Notes: generated from the letters alone by a model not told the origin. 64,000 nucleotides of DNA from Verrucosispora sioxanthis (GCF_010560025.1 NZ_SAIY01000001.1:682001-746000); one strand, 5' to 3'. Positions 8,818 to 18,137 are shown, counted from the first letter of the stretch. Program-made: numbers and translations.

Positions 8818-9384
8818 TCAACGGTCGATCTCACCCTCGGCGTCGGCGAGGGCGTCGGCGTCGATCTGCTCGGCGAACTCGGCCGCCTCGGCGCTCTGTG
8901 CGGCGATCGCGTCCTTCACCGCCCGGATCGCGACACCGGCCGGGTAGCCCTTACGGGCCAGCATGCCGACCAGCCGCCGGAACACCGCGTCCGGCTCACC
9001 CCGGACGGTCCGCAGTTTCCGCTCCACCAGCGCGCGGGCGGTCTCCGCCTCGGTGGTCTCGTCCAGCTCGTCCAACGCCTCGCTGGCCGTGTCGCCGTCC
9101 ACGCCGCGCTGACGCAGCTCGTTGGCCAGCGCCCGGCGCGCCAGTCCACGGCCGGCGTGTCGGCTGCTCACCCAGGCCCGGGCGAACGCGGCGTCGTCGA
9201 TGATGCCGACCTCGTCGTACCGGTCGAGGACCTGGGCTGCGGTCTCCTCGGAGATGCCCCGCCGCGCCAACGCGGTGGCCAGCTCGGCACGGGTACGCGG
9301 GCGCACCGCGAGCTGCCGCAGACAGATCTCCCGGGCCACCTCGGCCTCGTCACGAGGCGCGGCTGCCGCGTCACCGGTTGCCAA
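8818..9384 (-). CDS. recX: Regulatory protein RecX
   Basis: This is a small modulator that binds RecA filaments and restrains recombinase and coprotease activity, 188 aa from a TTG start. It shows the helical RecX repeats: an N-terminal CLRQLAVRPRTRAELATAL block, a central block from YDEVGIIDDAAFARAWVSSR, and a C-terminal RKGYPAGVAIRAVKDAI block. The start is uncertain: no strong ribosome site precedes the TTG, and a GTG about 16 codons in is an alternative. It follows recA in the usual order after 179 bp that hold a strong stem (9496-9538). Confidence 0.92.
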   Translation of the reverse strand: MATGDAAAAPRDEAEVAREICLRQLAVRPRTRAELATALARRGISEETAAQVLDRYDEVGIIDDAAFARAWVSSRHAGRGLARRALANELRQRGVDGDTASEALDELDETTEAETARALVERKLRTVRGEPDAVFRRLVGMLARKGYPAGVAIRAVKDAIAAQSAEAAEFAEQIDADALADAEGEIDR

Positions 9385-9495
9385 ACCGCCGGCCCGTCGG
9401 GCGGAACCGGCCCGGCCCGACGCGTCCGAGGGGTCACCCGGGTCGGCGGGCCTCCGGCGGCGCGGCGGCCCCGGCGGGGACGTGGTGTGGCGTCA

Positions 9496-9538
9496 CCCGC
9501 GCGGGGCGGGCTGGCATCCCAGCCCCGCCCCGTGCGGG
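9496..9538 (-). terminator. Strong recA-recX intercistronic hairpin
   Basis: CCCGC, a GU pair and a CG pair stack onto GGGGCGGGCTGG, which pairs across a CATC loop with CCAGCCCCGCCCC (one bulged base) and then GCGGG. The stem is about 18 bp. There is no U-tract, as is usual in high-GC actinobacteria. It lies 25 nt past the recA stop and before recX, so it could terminate most recA transcripts and let a minority read into recX. Confidence 0.6.
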
Positions 9539-9563
9539 CACGTCGTCCTGCCACGACTCAGGA

Positions 9564-11702
9564 TCAGAAGTCGACCGGCGGCAGCTCCGGGCCACCGGCG
9601 GCGTCGCCCGCGCCGACCCCGACGCCGAGCTTCTCCAGGATCTTCTTCTCGATCTCGGCGGCCACGTCCGGGTTCTCCCGGAGGAACTCGCGGGCCTTCT
9701 CCTTGCCCTGGCCCAACTGGTCGCCCTCGTAGGTGTACCAGGCGCCGGACTTGCGGATGATCGACTGCTCGACACCGACGTCGATCAGCGAACCCTCGCG
9801 GGAGATGCCCTTGCCGTACATGATGTCGAACTCGGCCTGCTTGAACGGCGATGCGACCTTGTTCTTCACGACCTTGACCCGGGTGCGGTTACCGACCACG
9901 TCGGTGCCGTCCTTCAGACTCTCGATGCGCCGCACGTCGAGCCGGACCGAGGCGTAGAACTTCAGCGCCCGCCCACCGGTGGTGGTCTCGGGGCTGTTGT
10001 GCACCATGACGCCGTCGACGAAGTAGTTGTGGTTGCCCTCGACCTCGATGTCGAACCGGTTCATCGAGCGGGTCTTCGGCTTGACCCGGACATCGATGAC
10101 CCGCGCCGGCACCGGCATCAGCTCCGCCGCGACGAACTGCGGCTCGACGGCGCACTGGCCCCGGAAGCGCGGCAGCAGCATGGCCCCCATCGCCGCCGGC
10201 ACGTAGGGAGCGACCAGTTCCTGGAACCTCGCCGACGACTCGGTGGTGAAGACGATCGACGCCGTCTGCCGGGCCCCCCGGGCGACCAGCTTCACGTCCA
10301 TCCCGTACGCGCCGCGCAGATGCTCCACCAGACGGTCGCGGCTGCCCTCCGCCATCGCCTCGACGCAGATCTCGATCCGGCCGGAGCCGCCGGCCGTGCG
10401 CTCCTGGAGGCCCTTGGAACGGACGGTGAAGCAACCGTCATCCATGTACCACACCGCGAGCGCCAGCGGAGTCAGCGCCTTGAGGTAGTCCCAGCTGAGG
10501 TGCTTTTTGCCGTCACCCAGGTAGACCGCGCGGCGCAACTCGTCCAACTCCGGCAGCGGAGTGAAGTCGACGAAAGCCGCTCCCCGGGCGTCGGTACGCC
10601 GGGAGTGGCCGATGTTGCCCAGCAGCGAGACCTTCCAGTCGAGATAGTCGACCTGCTGTGCACCGTGGCCAAGGCGGAAGCGGACACCGGAGCGGTCCTG
10701 GCGGTTCGGCGACAGGGCACCATCGCCCATCAGCGAGCCGAGCACGACCTGCCACTGCTGCTCGCTGAGGCGGCGTGACTCGGCGAGCATCACCCGGTCA
10801 CCGGCGATCAGCTCACCCGCCTCCCGCCAGCCCCCCGGAGTGCGTACCAGGTGGTTGGCGGTGGCGGCGAACTGCGCCCGCCCGTTGCCGCCCGACTTGG
10901 CGACGGTGAACTGGAGGAACTGCTCCGCCGGACCGTTGTTGAACCAGTTGGTGATCCGCTTCGGCTCCACCCGGTCGGTGTCCGGGTTGTAGGAGAGAAC
11001 CTCGACATTCATCCGCTGGTTGACGATCTTGCCGATCTTCTCCTGCGTGCCGTCGGCCAGCGTGACCCGGGTCGAGTACGACATGCACCCGAACATGACG
11101 CCGATCTTCTCGCGGAGCTGGTTGATGAAGATGGCGGTGGTGCCGGTGTTGTTGAGCACGCCGGTGATCTTCCGCAGCGCCTGGCTCATCAGCCGGGCCT
11201 GGAGACCCACGTGGCTGTCGCCCATCTCCCCCTCGATCTCGGCGCGCGGCACCAGCGCGGCGACCGAGTCGATCACGATGATGTCGATCGCGCCGGAGCG
11301 GACCAGCATGTCCGCGATCTCCAACGCCTGCTCGCCGGTGTCCGGCTGGGAGACCAGCAGGGCGTCGGTGTCGACACCGAGTGCCCTGGCGTACTCCGGG
11401 TCGAGCGCGTGCTCGGCGTCAATGAAGGCGGCGATGCCGCCGGCCCGCTGGGCGTTGGCCACCGCGTGCAGGGCGACCGTGGTCTTACCGCTGCTCTCCG
11501 GGCCGTACACCTCGACGACCCGACCACGGGGCAGACCGCCCACGCCGAGCGCCACGTCGAGCGCGATGGAGCCGGTCGGGATGACCGAGGTCTGGATGAC
11601 CGGTCGCTCCCCCAGCCGCATCACCGAGCCCTTGCCGAACTGCTTGTCGATCTGAGCGAGAGCAAGGTCGAGCGCCTTCTCCCGGTCAGGACCTGCCGCC
11701 AT
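9564..11702 (-). CDS. recA: Recombinase RecA, interrupted by an intein
   Basis: This is the homologous recombinase and SOS coprotease, translated as a 712-aa precursor. Codons 1-205 are the N-extein, with Walker [10 protein letters not shown] and [14 protein letters not shown]. Codons 206-569 are an in-frame intein. The last 143 residues (from [14 protein letters not shown]) complete the L2 loop and C-terminal domain, so the spliced protein is about 348 aa, normal for RecA. The start [11 protein letters not shown] matches actinobacterial RecA; a GTG three codons upstream is the alternative. A LexA-like box lies 135 bp upstream, and a hairpin then recX follow. Confidence 0.96.
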   Translation of the reverse strand: MAAGPDREKALDLALAQIDKQFGKGSVMRLGERPVIQTSVIPTGSIALDVALGVGGLPRGRVVEVYGPESSGKTTVALHAVANAQRAGGIAAFIDAEHALDPEYARALGVDTDALLVSQPDTGEQALEIADMLVRSGAIDIIVIDSVAALVPRAEIEGEMGDSHVGLQARLMSQALRKITGVLNNTGTTAIFINQLREKIGVMFGCMSYSTRVTLADGTQEKIGKIVNQRMNVEVLSYNPDTDRVEPKRITNWFNNGPAEQFLQFTVAKSGGNGRAQFAATANHLVRTPGGWREAGELIAGDRVMLAESRRLSEQQWQVVLGSLMGDGALSPNRQDRSGVRFRLGHGAQQVDYLDWKVSLLGNIGHSRRTDARGAAFVDFTPLPELDELRRAVYLGDGKKHLSWDYLKALTPLALAVWYMDDGCFTVRSKGLQERTAGGSGRIEICVEAMAEGSRDRLVEHLRGAYGMDVKLVARGARQTASIVFTTESSARFQELVAPYVPAAMGAMLLPRFRGQCAVEPQFVAAELMPVPARVIDVRVKPKTRSMNRFDIEVEGNHNYFVDGVMVHNSPETTTGGRALKFYASVRLDVRRIESLKDGTDVVGNRTRVKVVKNKVASPFKQAEFDIMYGKGISREGSLIDVGVEQSIIRKSGAWYTYEGDQLGQGKEKAREFLRENPDVAAEIEKKILEKLGVGVGAGDAAGGPELPPVDF
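9996..11087 (-). other. RecA intein with LAGLIDADG homing endonuclease
   Basis: This 364-aa intein begins with Cys (CMSYSTRV) and ends VMVHN, followed by Ser as the +1 residue, so all class 1 splicing residues are present. The splicing domain has a TANHL block corresponding to the TxxH motif. The central endonuclease has two LAGLIDADG-type helices, [10 protein letters not shown] and [10 protein letters not shown], both retaining an acidic residue. Insertion is after codon 205, between VMFG and SPETT in the DNA-binding L2 loop. That is the site used by the M. leprae RecA intein and differs from the M. tuberculosis site near residue 251. The frame is open throughout, so splicing is expected. 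Confidence 0.95.
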
Positions 11703-11834
11703 CGTTGCCACCCCTGCCTTCGCCGGCGTCTTTCCTGAGCTTCGCGTCACGCGGGACACGCTAGGCGCTGGGTCCGACAGAAAACCAGCCGACTGGCCGT
11801 GGCCTGTGGACGAGCACCTCGCTGTGGACAATAG

Positions 11835-11850
11835 CCGAACAGGTGTACGA
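11835..11850 (-). promoter_or_regulatory. LexA (SOS) box upstream of recA
   Basis: On the plus strand the site reads CCGAACAGGTGTACGA, against the actinobacterial consensus GAAC-N4-GTTC, with one mismatch (GTAC). The core is at 11837-11848, 135 bp before the recA ATG, a typical place for the mycobacterial-type SOS promoter. DNA damage induction of recA is inferred. Confidence 0.7.
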
Positions 11851-11887
11851 CTCGGCAAGAGACACGCGGAAGTAACGAATCGGCTGC

Positions 11888-12088
11888 TCAGCGTAGCCGG
11901 GCGGGGACGCGGTCCGGATAGGCCGCGACCACGGCACGCCACACCACGTGCGTCTCCACGCCGGCCCTGAGGGCCTGCTCGATGGTCCGTCCACCGAGTT
12001 CCGACAGCACCTGGTCGCTGGCGATGCTGGCCGCGTACGCCGGCCCGAACGCCTCGGCCAGGCGCGCCCAGAAGTCGGTCAGCCGCAC
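11888..12088 (-). CDS. DUF3046 family protein
   Basis: This 66-aa protein is of the actinobacterial DUF3046 family, which commonly lies just upstream of recA. Visible family features are the start [15 protein letters not shown], the central [10 protein letters not shown] and the C-terminal [10 protein letters not shown]. The GTG start is chosen because AGGAGGGA lies 7 nt upstream; an ATG nine codons earlier would overlap that site. The function is unknown. It starts 5 bp beyond the stop of the MFS gene, so the two are probably cotranscribed. Confidence 0.85.
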   Translation of the reverse strand: MRLTDFWARLAEAFGPAYAASIASDQVLSELGGRTIEQALRAGVETHVVWRAVVAAYPDRVPARLR

Positions 12089-12092
12089 GTGA

Positions 12093-13475
12093 TCAGTCCC
12101 TCCTGTCCGGTGCACCCACCGGCACCGGACGCAACGCTAGCGCCAGCAGGGGTGCCACCGCGACCGCGGCGAGCAGGGTGAGCACGGGATAGCCCGCGAG
12201 TTGCATGACAAACCCGCTGAGTGCTCCGGCCAACGCGCCCGCCAGCCCCATGAGCAGGTCGGACAGCCCCTGGGCGCTGGGCCGCACCTCGTCCGGCACC
12301 GACTCCGACAGCAGGGTGGAGCCGGCCACCATGGTCGCCGACCAGCCGAGCCCGAGCAGGATCAGCCCGACGGTGAGCCGGGGCGTGTGGTGCCCGGCGG
12401 TGCCGGCGACCGCGCAGGCGGCCAGCAGCGTCGCGATCCCGCCGAGGATGACCGGGCGCCGGCCGAACCGGTCGGCGAGCCAGCCGACCACCGGCGCCAG
12501 CGCGTACATGCCGGCGATGTGCAGGCTCAGCACCAGCCCGACCACCGGCAGCACCTCGTCGACGGCGTAGTACTCCCGCAGGTGCACCGGGGTCATCGCC
12601 ATCACCGCCACCATCACCAGATGGCCCACGGCCACGGCGGACACGCCGAGCCGGGCGGCCGGTCGGGCGCGTACCACCGACCAGGCGGCGCGCATGCCTC
12701 CGCCGCGCCGGGCCGGCGCGGCCGGCGCCGGGATCGGGCCGGCCGGGGCGAGCGCGGACGCCGCCTGGGCCGGCTCGGCCGGTGCCGGTGGCGGACCGGG
12801 CGGGGTCGGCTCGGACTCGCCGGCCCGGGCCGCCGCGAGCCGGCGCGCGGTGAGCAGCGGATCGGGCCGCAACCACAGCAGCAGTACGCCGGCGGCGAGC
12901 ACGAACGCGACGGCGCTGAACGCGAACGGGCCGGACAGTGCCGGCAGCCCCCAGCCGCTGGTGGTCCGGTCGGCGAGGGCGGCGAAGTTCGGGGCGGCCA
13001 CCGCGCCGATGGTGGTGGCCCAGACGATCAGCGACAGTTGTCGGGCGCGCCGGTCCGGTTCGGCGAGGTCGACCGCGGCGTAGCGGGCCTGGAGGTTGGC
13101 GGCGGAGCCGCCGCCGAAGAGGAGCATGCCGAGAAAGAGCAGCGGGACCGACCGGGTCGCCGCGGCGAGCACCACGAGCGCTCCGCCCACCGCCCCGACC
13201 AGGTACGCGACGGCCAGGCCGGGGCGGCGGCCGTACCCGGTGATGATCCGGGTGACCGGGACGGCGAGCAGGGCCGCACCGACCACGGCGGCGCTCTGCG
13301 CCAGGCCGGCCACGGCGGTGCCGGCGATCTCGGCGGCGAGCAGGGCGCCGACGGCGATGCCGATGGTCACGCCGATGCCGCCGACGACCTGGGTGGTGAA
13401 GAGCAGCCGCAGGGTGCGCCGCTGGATGGGCGCGACGTCCGGGTACGCCGGTGTGGTCGTCAGGTCAGTGGCCAA
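12093..13475 (-). CDS. MFS transporter
   Basis: This is a 12-span major facilitator of about 460 aa, probably a drug or metabolite exporter; the substrate is unknown. Two six-helix halves are joined by a Pro/Ala-rich cytoplasmic loop (around residues 200-260). Motif A-like LADRFGRRPVILGG lies at the start of the second half, and GYGRRPGLAVAY in the first. The start is TTG at 13475, with AAGGAG 7 nt upstream; the longer open frame has no transporter-like residues before this point. It ends just before DUF3046. Confidence 0.85.
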   Translation of the reverse strand: MATDLTTTPAYPDVAPIQRRTLRLLFTTQVVGGIGVTIGIAVGALLAAEIAGTAVAGLAQSAAVVGAALLAVPVTRIITGYGRRPGLAVAYLVGAVGGALVVLAAATRSVPLLFLGMLLFGGGSAANLQARYAAVDLAEPDRRARQLSLIVWATTIGAVAAPNFAALADRTTSGWGLPALSGPFAFSAVAFVLAAGVLLLWLRPDPLLTARRLAAARAGESEPTPPGPPPAPAEPAQAASALAPAGPIPAPAAPARRGGGMRAAWSVVRARPAARLGVSAVAVGHLVMVAVMAMTPVHLREYYAVDEVLPVVGLVLSLHIAGMYALAPVVGWLADRFGRRPVILGGIATLLAACAVAGTAGHHTPRLTVGLILLGLGWSATMVAGSTLLSESVPDEVRPSAQGLSDLLMGLAGALAGALSGFVMQLAGYPVLTLLAAVAVAPLLALALRPVPVGAPDRRD

Positions 13476-13543
13476 CGGGAGGCTCCTTGGTAAGGGGTGA
13501 CCATCCTTTCGCACCCGACCGACGGTCGGCAGCCCGGTTTTCG

Positions 13544-14683
13544 TCACAGCCCCAGGCCGCGGCCGATGATCTCCTTCATGATCTCCGTGGTGCCGCCGTA
13601 GATGGTCTGCACCCGGCTGTCCAACCAGGCCCGCGCCACCGGGTACTCCGCCATGAAGCCGTAGCCGCCGTGCAACTGCACGCACCGGTCGGCGACCCGG
13701 TTCTGCAACTCCGTGGTCCACCACTTGGCCTTGGCCGCGTCGGTCACCGACAGCCGGCCGGCGTTGAACTCGGCAACGCAGTGGTTGACGAAGGTCCGCG
13801 CGATGGTGACCTCGGTGTCCAGTTCGGCGAGGAGGAACCGGTTGTGCTGGAACTTCCCGATGGGCCGGCCGAACGCCTCCCGGGTACGCGCGTAGTCGAG
13901 GGTGAGGGCGAGCAGCCGTTCCGCGGCGGCGACCGCGGCCACGGCGATGCTGAGCCGTTCCCGGGGCAGGTTGGCCATCAGGTGGTAGAAGCCGTGGTTC
14001 TCGGTGCCGAGGAGGTTGGCGGCCGGTACCCGACAGTCGTCGAAGAAGAGTTCGGCGGTGTCGTTGGCCTTCAGCCCGACCTTGGCCAGCCGGCGACCCC
14101 GGGTGAAGCCGGCGGTCCCGGTCTCCACCGCGATCAGGCTCACGCCGTGGGCGCCCTCGTCGGCGGTACGGGCCACCACGATCACCAGGTCGGCCAGCTC
14201 ACCGTTGGTGATGAACGTCTTCTGCCCGTTGAGCAGGTAGCTGTCGCCGTCGCGGACGGCGGTGGTGCGGACGCCGGCCAGGTCGGAGCCGGCGCCGGGT
14301 TCGCTCATCGCGATGGCGGTGACCAGGTCGCCGGAGCAGAACCGGGGCAGCCAGCGCTGGCGCTGATCCTCGGTGGTCAGCTCGGTGAGGTACGGCGCGA
14401 CCACGTCGTTGTGCAGGCCGAAGCCGAGCCCGGAGCAGCCCGAGTTGACGATTTCCTCGACCAGGACGGCGTTGTACCGGAAGTCCCGCTGTCCGCCGCC
14501 GCCGTACGCCTCGTCGACGTCCGGGCCGAGCAGTCCGGCGGCGCCGGCCTTCCGCCACACCTCGCGGTCGACGATGCCGTCGGCCTCCCAGCGGTCGTGG
14601 TACGGCACGGCCTCGCGGTCCAGGAAGCGTCGGCACAGGTCGCGGAACGCGTCGTGGTCGGGCTGGTAGAGGTGCTGCTGCAT
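13544..14683 (-). CDS. Acyl-CoA dehydrogenase, long-chain (LCAD) type
   Basis: This 379-aa FAD enzyme oxidises acyl-CoA to 2-enoyl-CoA in the first step of beta-oxidation. Family signatures are AIAMSEPGAGSDLAG, GQKTFITNGELADL for FAD and substrate, QLHGGYGFMAEYPVAR, and C-terminal IYGGTTEIMKEIIGR. The IYGGT version lacks the catalytic Glu of medium-chain enzymes at this place; in LCAD-type proteins the base sits earlier, and a Glu is present there in AVAAAERLL. The chain-length preference is inferred from that pattern. It lies 32 bp after udgX and 68 bp before the MFS gene on the same strand. Confidence 0.9.
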   Translation of the reverse strand: MQQHLYQPDHDAFRDLCRRFLDREAVPYHDRWEADGIVDREVWRKAGAAGLLGPDVDEAYGGGGQRDFRYNAVLVEEIVNSGCSGLGFGLHNDVVAPYLTELTTEDQRQRWLPRFCSGDLVTAIAMSEPGAGSDLAGVRTTAVRDGDSYLLNGQKTFITNGELADLVIVVARTADEGAHGVSLIAVETGTAGFTRGRRLAKVGLKANDTAELFFDDCRVPAANLLGTENHGFYHLMANLPRERLSIAVAAVAAAERLLALTLDYARTREAFGRPIGKFQHNRFLLAELDTEVTIARTFVNHCVAEFNAGRLSVTDAAKAKWWTTELQNRVADRCVQLHGGYGFMAEYPVARAWLDSRVQTIYGGTTEIMKEIIGRGLGL

Positions 14684-14715
14684 GGCGGCAAGTGTGGCAC
14701 CGCCGGGCGCGGGCG

Positions 14716-15417
14716 TCAGCCGGCGAGGGCGCGGGAGACGACGGTGAGGTCGGCGACCAGCCCGTCGTACGCGACGTCCTGGTTGTCGGCTCGCAGCACG
14801 GCGGACGGGTGGATGGTGGCCAGCAGTTGGGCCGGTGGTGCGTCGGCGGCGTGGCCGGTGTTGTCGACCGGCACCTGGTGGAAGTCCTCGGGGCGCTGGG
14901 CGGCGGCCGGCCAGGGCAGCAGCTCACCGCGCTGACGGGTGACCCGGAACGTCGGGCCGAGCAGCGCCTTCGCCGCGGTCGCCCCGAGTACCACGATCAC
15001 CTCGGGGGCCAGCTGGGCGAACTCGGCCACCAGCCAGGGCCGACAGGCGGTGATGTGTACCCGGTCGGGGGTCTGGTGGATGCGCCGCTTGCCGCGTACT
15101 TCGAAGCGGAAGTGCTTCACGGCGTTGGTGAGGTAGATGTGGGCCGGGTCGAGGCCGGCGTCGTCGACCGCCTTGCGGAGCAGCCGACCGGCCGGGCCGA
15201 CGAAGGGCAGCCCCTTCTGGTCTTCAATGTCGCCGGGCTGCTCACCGACGAAGACCACCCGGGCGCTGGCGTCGCCTCGGCCGAAGACGGTCTGTGTGGC
15301 GTCCCGGTACAGCTCGCAGCCCCGGCAGCCGGTGGCGGCCGCCCGCAGCTCGTCGAGGGTGTCGGCCTGCGGCGGAATGAACCGCTGTGCGCCGGGCGCG
15401 GTGTCGGTGTCGGCCAT
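14716..15417 (-). CDS. udgX: UdgX-type uracil-DNA glycosylase
   Basis: This 233-aa member of the family 4-like uracil-DNA glycosylases removes, or covalently traps, uracil in DNA. It has CRGCELY and a later ACRPWL cysteine expected to bind a 4Fe-4S cluster, motif GEQPGDIEDQKGLPFVGPAG and a C-terminal TIHPSAVLR. The diagnostic KRRIH loop is present; in mycobacterial UdgX its His forms a covalent bond to the sugar after uracil release. ATG at 15417 is chosen over a longer frame: the extra 28 codons are unlike the family, and a TAGAAC -10-like element ends 8 nt upstream, suggesting a leaderless mRNA. Confidence 0.92.
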   Translation of the reverse strand: MADTDTAPGAQRFIPPQADTLDELRAAATGCRGCELYRDATQTVFGRGDASARVVFVGEQPGDIEDQKGLPFVGPAGRLLRKAVDDAGLDPAHIYLTNAVKHFRFEVRGKRRIHQTPDRVHITACRPWLVAEFAQLAPEVIVVLGATAAKALLGPTFRVTRQRGELLPWPAAAQRPEDFHQVPVDNTGHAADAPPAQLLATIHPSAVLRADNQDVAYDGLVADLTVVSRALAG

Positions 15418-15527
15418 GGCGACTGTTCTACCCGGTTCGGTGCGGCCCACGCGAGCCAGCGGCGACGCGTCGCTCCGCGCGCCCGACCGTTCACGCCTCA
15501 CGTGTCGTGGGGGCGGCAGGGGTCTGC

Positions 15528-16868
15528 TCAGGCGGTGAAGCCTGGGGGCGGGGTGGGGCGGGCCGCGTGGGCGACCGTGTCGGCGAACGCCGGGATCTCC
15601 TTGTCGTGCAGGTCGCTGACGGTGATGCGCAGTCCGGGCGGGCCGGCGATCCGGTAGAGCGCGCCCGGCGCGACCACCCAGCCGGCGTCGCGGAGCACGG
15701 TCAGCGCGCTGGTCTCGTCGTCCACCGGTACCCAGACGTTGATGCCGGTGCGGCCGTGGGCGGGCAGGCCACGGTCGGTGAGGGCGGTGACCAGCGCGTG
15801 ACGCCGTCGTTCGTAACTCTGCGCCGCCCGGTCGACAAGGGCGGTCGTCTCCGGGTCCGCCCAGAGCGAGAGCACGAGCCGTTGCAGCACGGTGGAGACC
15901 CAGCCGGTGCCGACCCTTGCCCGGCCGGCCACCCGCGCCACCGTGGTCTCGTCCGCGGCCAGCACGGCCAGGCGCAGGTCGGGGCCGAAGGGCTTGCTGA
16001 CCGAGCGGAGGAAGGCCCAGTGGGTGGTGGCTCCGGCGAGCGGGTGCAGCGGTACGCGAGCCAGTTCGGCGGCGTGGTCGTCCTCGATCAGCAGCAGGTC
16101 GGCCCGGCTGGCGAGCAGGGCGCGTAGGGCGTCGGCCCGGTCGGCGGAGATTGCCGCGCCGGTGGGGTTCTGGGCCCGGCTGGTCACGATGAGCGCTCGT
16201 GCTCCGGCGTCGAGGGCGGCGGCGACTCCCGCGACGATCGGCCCGTCGTCGTCGACGGGCATGCCGATCGGCCGTAGCCCGAGGGCGGCCAGCAGGTCGA
16301 GCAGGCCGGCCCAGCCCGGATCCTCCACGGCGACCGCGTCACCGTGGCGCAGGTGCGCGTCGAGCAGACGCTCGATGCCGTCCAGTGCACCGCCGGTGAG
16401 GGTCAGCCCGGGCGCTGGTACCCCGTCGGCGGCCAGTCGAGCCCCGGCCGCCTCGGTCATCTCGGGTAGCACACCGAGGTCGGGATAGCCCACGGGGTCG
16501 CCGACGGTGTCGGCGAGGGCGGCCAGGTGCCGACGCAGCGGCGGCAGCAGCCGCTGGTCGGGTTGACCTCGGGACAGGTCACGCAGACCGGGTGCGGGCG
16601 GCGGGCGCAGGGCGGCTCGGCGGGCGGCGACCGGCGGTCGGGGGCGTACCCGGGTGCCGCGCCGGCCGGCGGTGACGACGAGTCCGCGACGGCGCAGCTC
16701 GGCGTAGGCCCGGGAGACGGTGGCGGGGCTGACGGCCAGGTCGGCGGCGAGCGTGCGCACCGGTGGCAGTGGGTCGCCGGGAGCGAGGGCGGCGTCGCGG
16801 ATGGCGGATTCGATGCTGGCCGAAATCTCGACGGCCGTCGCACCGGTCACCTGATAGCGTGCTGACAC
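15528..16868 (-). CDS. MocR/GntR regulator with aminotransferase-like domain
   Basis: This 446-aa transcription factor has an N-terminal GntR winged helix (about residues 10-75, including LAADLAVSPATVSRAYAELR). That is linked to a fold-type I aminotransferase-like domain that binds PLP, with TSRAQNPTGAAIS and an SVSKPFGPDLR lysine segment. Such MocR or PdxR-type proteins often control vitamin B6 genes or a divergent partner. Here the partner is a PNPOx-domain gene starting 35 bp away with a palindrome between them, so control of that gene plus autoregulation is likely. Translation starts at GTG with TACAAT about 9 nt upstream. Confidence 0.9.
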   Translation of the reverse strand: MSARYQVTGATAVEISASIESAIRDAALAPGDPLPPVRTLAADLAVSPATVSRAYAELRRRGLVVTAGRRGTRVRPRPPVAARRAALRPPPAPGLRDLSRGQPDQRLLPPLRRHLAALADTVGDPVGYPDLGVLPEMTEAAGARLAADGVPAPGLTLTGGALDGIERLLDAHLRHGDAVAVEDPGWAGLLDLLAALGLRPIGMPVDDDGPIVAGVAAALDAGARALIVTSRAQNPTGAAISADRADALRALLASRADLLLIEDDHAAELARVPLHPLAGATTHWAFLRSVSKPFGPDLRLAVLAADETTVARVAGRARVGTGWVSTVLQRLVLSLWADPETTALVDRAAQSYERRRHALVTALTDRGLPAHGRTGINVWVPVDDETSALTVLRDAGWVVAPGALYRIAGPPGLRITVSDLHDKEIPAFADTVAHAARPTPPPGFTA

Positions 16869-16878
16869 AAAGATGGGA

Positions 16879-16892
16879 TTGTACTAGAACAA
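16879..16892. promoter_or_regulatory. Palindromic operator in the MocR/PNPOx divergent promoter
   Basis: TTGTACTAGAACAA is a 14-bp near-palindrome (TTGTnCTAGnACAA) centred between the two divergent genes. It overlaps the TACAAT -10-like element of the regulator. It is the obvious candidate site for the MocR protein; binding is inferred. Confidence 0.5.
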
Positions 16893-16902
16893 AGGTGGAG
16901 GC

Positions 16903-18137
16903 ATGTACCCGCAGACCACCCGCACCACCGCCAGCCGTTCCCGGGACCGGATGAGCTACGACCGGATCGCCGCGCACGCCGTACTCGACGAGGCGTACCA
17001 CTGCGCGCTCGGGTTCACCGTCGACGGCGAGCCCCGGGTGCTGCCCACGCTGCACGTGCGCATCGGCGACACGCTCTACCTGCACGGCTCCACCGGCAGC
17101 CGGCCGCTGCTCGCGGCCCGTGTCGACGGCCTTCCGGTATGCGTCGCGGTCACCCTGCTCGACGGGCTGGTCTACGGGCGCTCCCAGTTCCACCACAGCG
17201 CCAACTACCGGTCGGTGATCGCGCACGGCACCGCACACCTGGTCACCGACCCGGACGAGAAGACCGACGTGCTGACCGCCCTGGTGGAGAAGGTCGGCAC
17301 CGGCCGCGCGGCGGACAGCCGACCGCCGAGCCGACGGGAGCTGGCCGAGACCGCCGTGCTGGCGTTGCCGCTGACGGAGGTGTCGCTGCGCACCCGCACC
17401 GGCGGGGTACGCGACGACCCGGCCGATCTCGACCTGGCGCACTGGGCCGGGGTGGTGCCGCTACGGCTGACCCCGGCCGGCCGGAGCCGGACGCCGGGGT
17501 CACCGCGCCGCTGCCGCCGTACCTGCGCCCGCGCCGCTCGCCCTGGCACGAACCGGCGGTGCTGCGCGGTGCCCACGTGCTGCTGGAGCCGCTCGACCTG
17601 GCACACGCCGACGAGTTGTACGCGGCCACCGCCGACGCCGAGGTCTGGCGGCACCTCACCCGACCGCTGCCGACCGGGCCGGGGCAGGTGCGTGAGGTGA
17701 TCATCGAAGCCCTTGCCGACCAGCAGCGGGTCGCCTGGGTGCAACGGTGCGCGGTCACCGGCGCGGTGGTCGGCTCCACCTCGTACTACGAGATCGACCC
17801 GGCGCGTCGGTCGGTGGCGATCGGGCACACCATGCTCGGGCGGCCGTGGTGGCGTACCGGGATCAACACCGAGGCGAAGCTGCTGCTGCTCGCCCGCGCC
17901 TTCGACGAACTCGACGCGGTGCGGGTGGTCTGGCACACCGACATCCGCAACGAGCGTTCGCAGCGGGCCATCGAGCGGCTCGGCGCGACCCGGGAGGGGG
18001 TGCTGCGGATGCACCGGTTGCGGCCGGACGGCTCGTGGCGGGACACCGTGCAGTATGCGATGACCGTCGACGAGTGGCCGAAAGCACAGGTCAGCCTGCG
18101 GGAAAGGCTTCGTGCCCAGCCCATGTCGGCCCGATGA
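16903..18137 (+). CDS. Bifunctional PNPOx-like/GNAT protein, interrupted by one frameshift
   Basis: The N-terminal part (frame from 16903) is a flavin-binding pyridoxamine 5'-phosphate oxidase-like domain of about 190 aa, with LGFTVDGEPRVLPTLH, LYLHGSTGSR and SQFHHSANYRSVI. The frame breaks at about 17471-17482. Restoring one base gives a linker PEPDAGVTAPLPPYLRP, then a GNAT acetyltransferase domain (VLLEPLDLAHADELY, GHTMLGRPWWRTGINTEAK, IRNERSQRAIERLGA) ending at 18137. PNPOx-GNAT fusions of this order are known in actinobacteria. The break is therefore probably a one-base loss in GGCCGGCCGG rather than two genes. GGTGGAGG precedes the ATG. Substrates are unknown. Confidence 0.75.
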
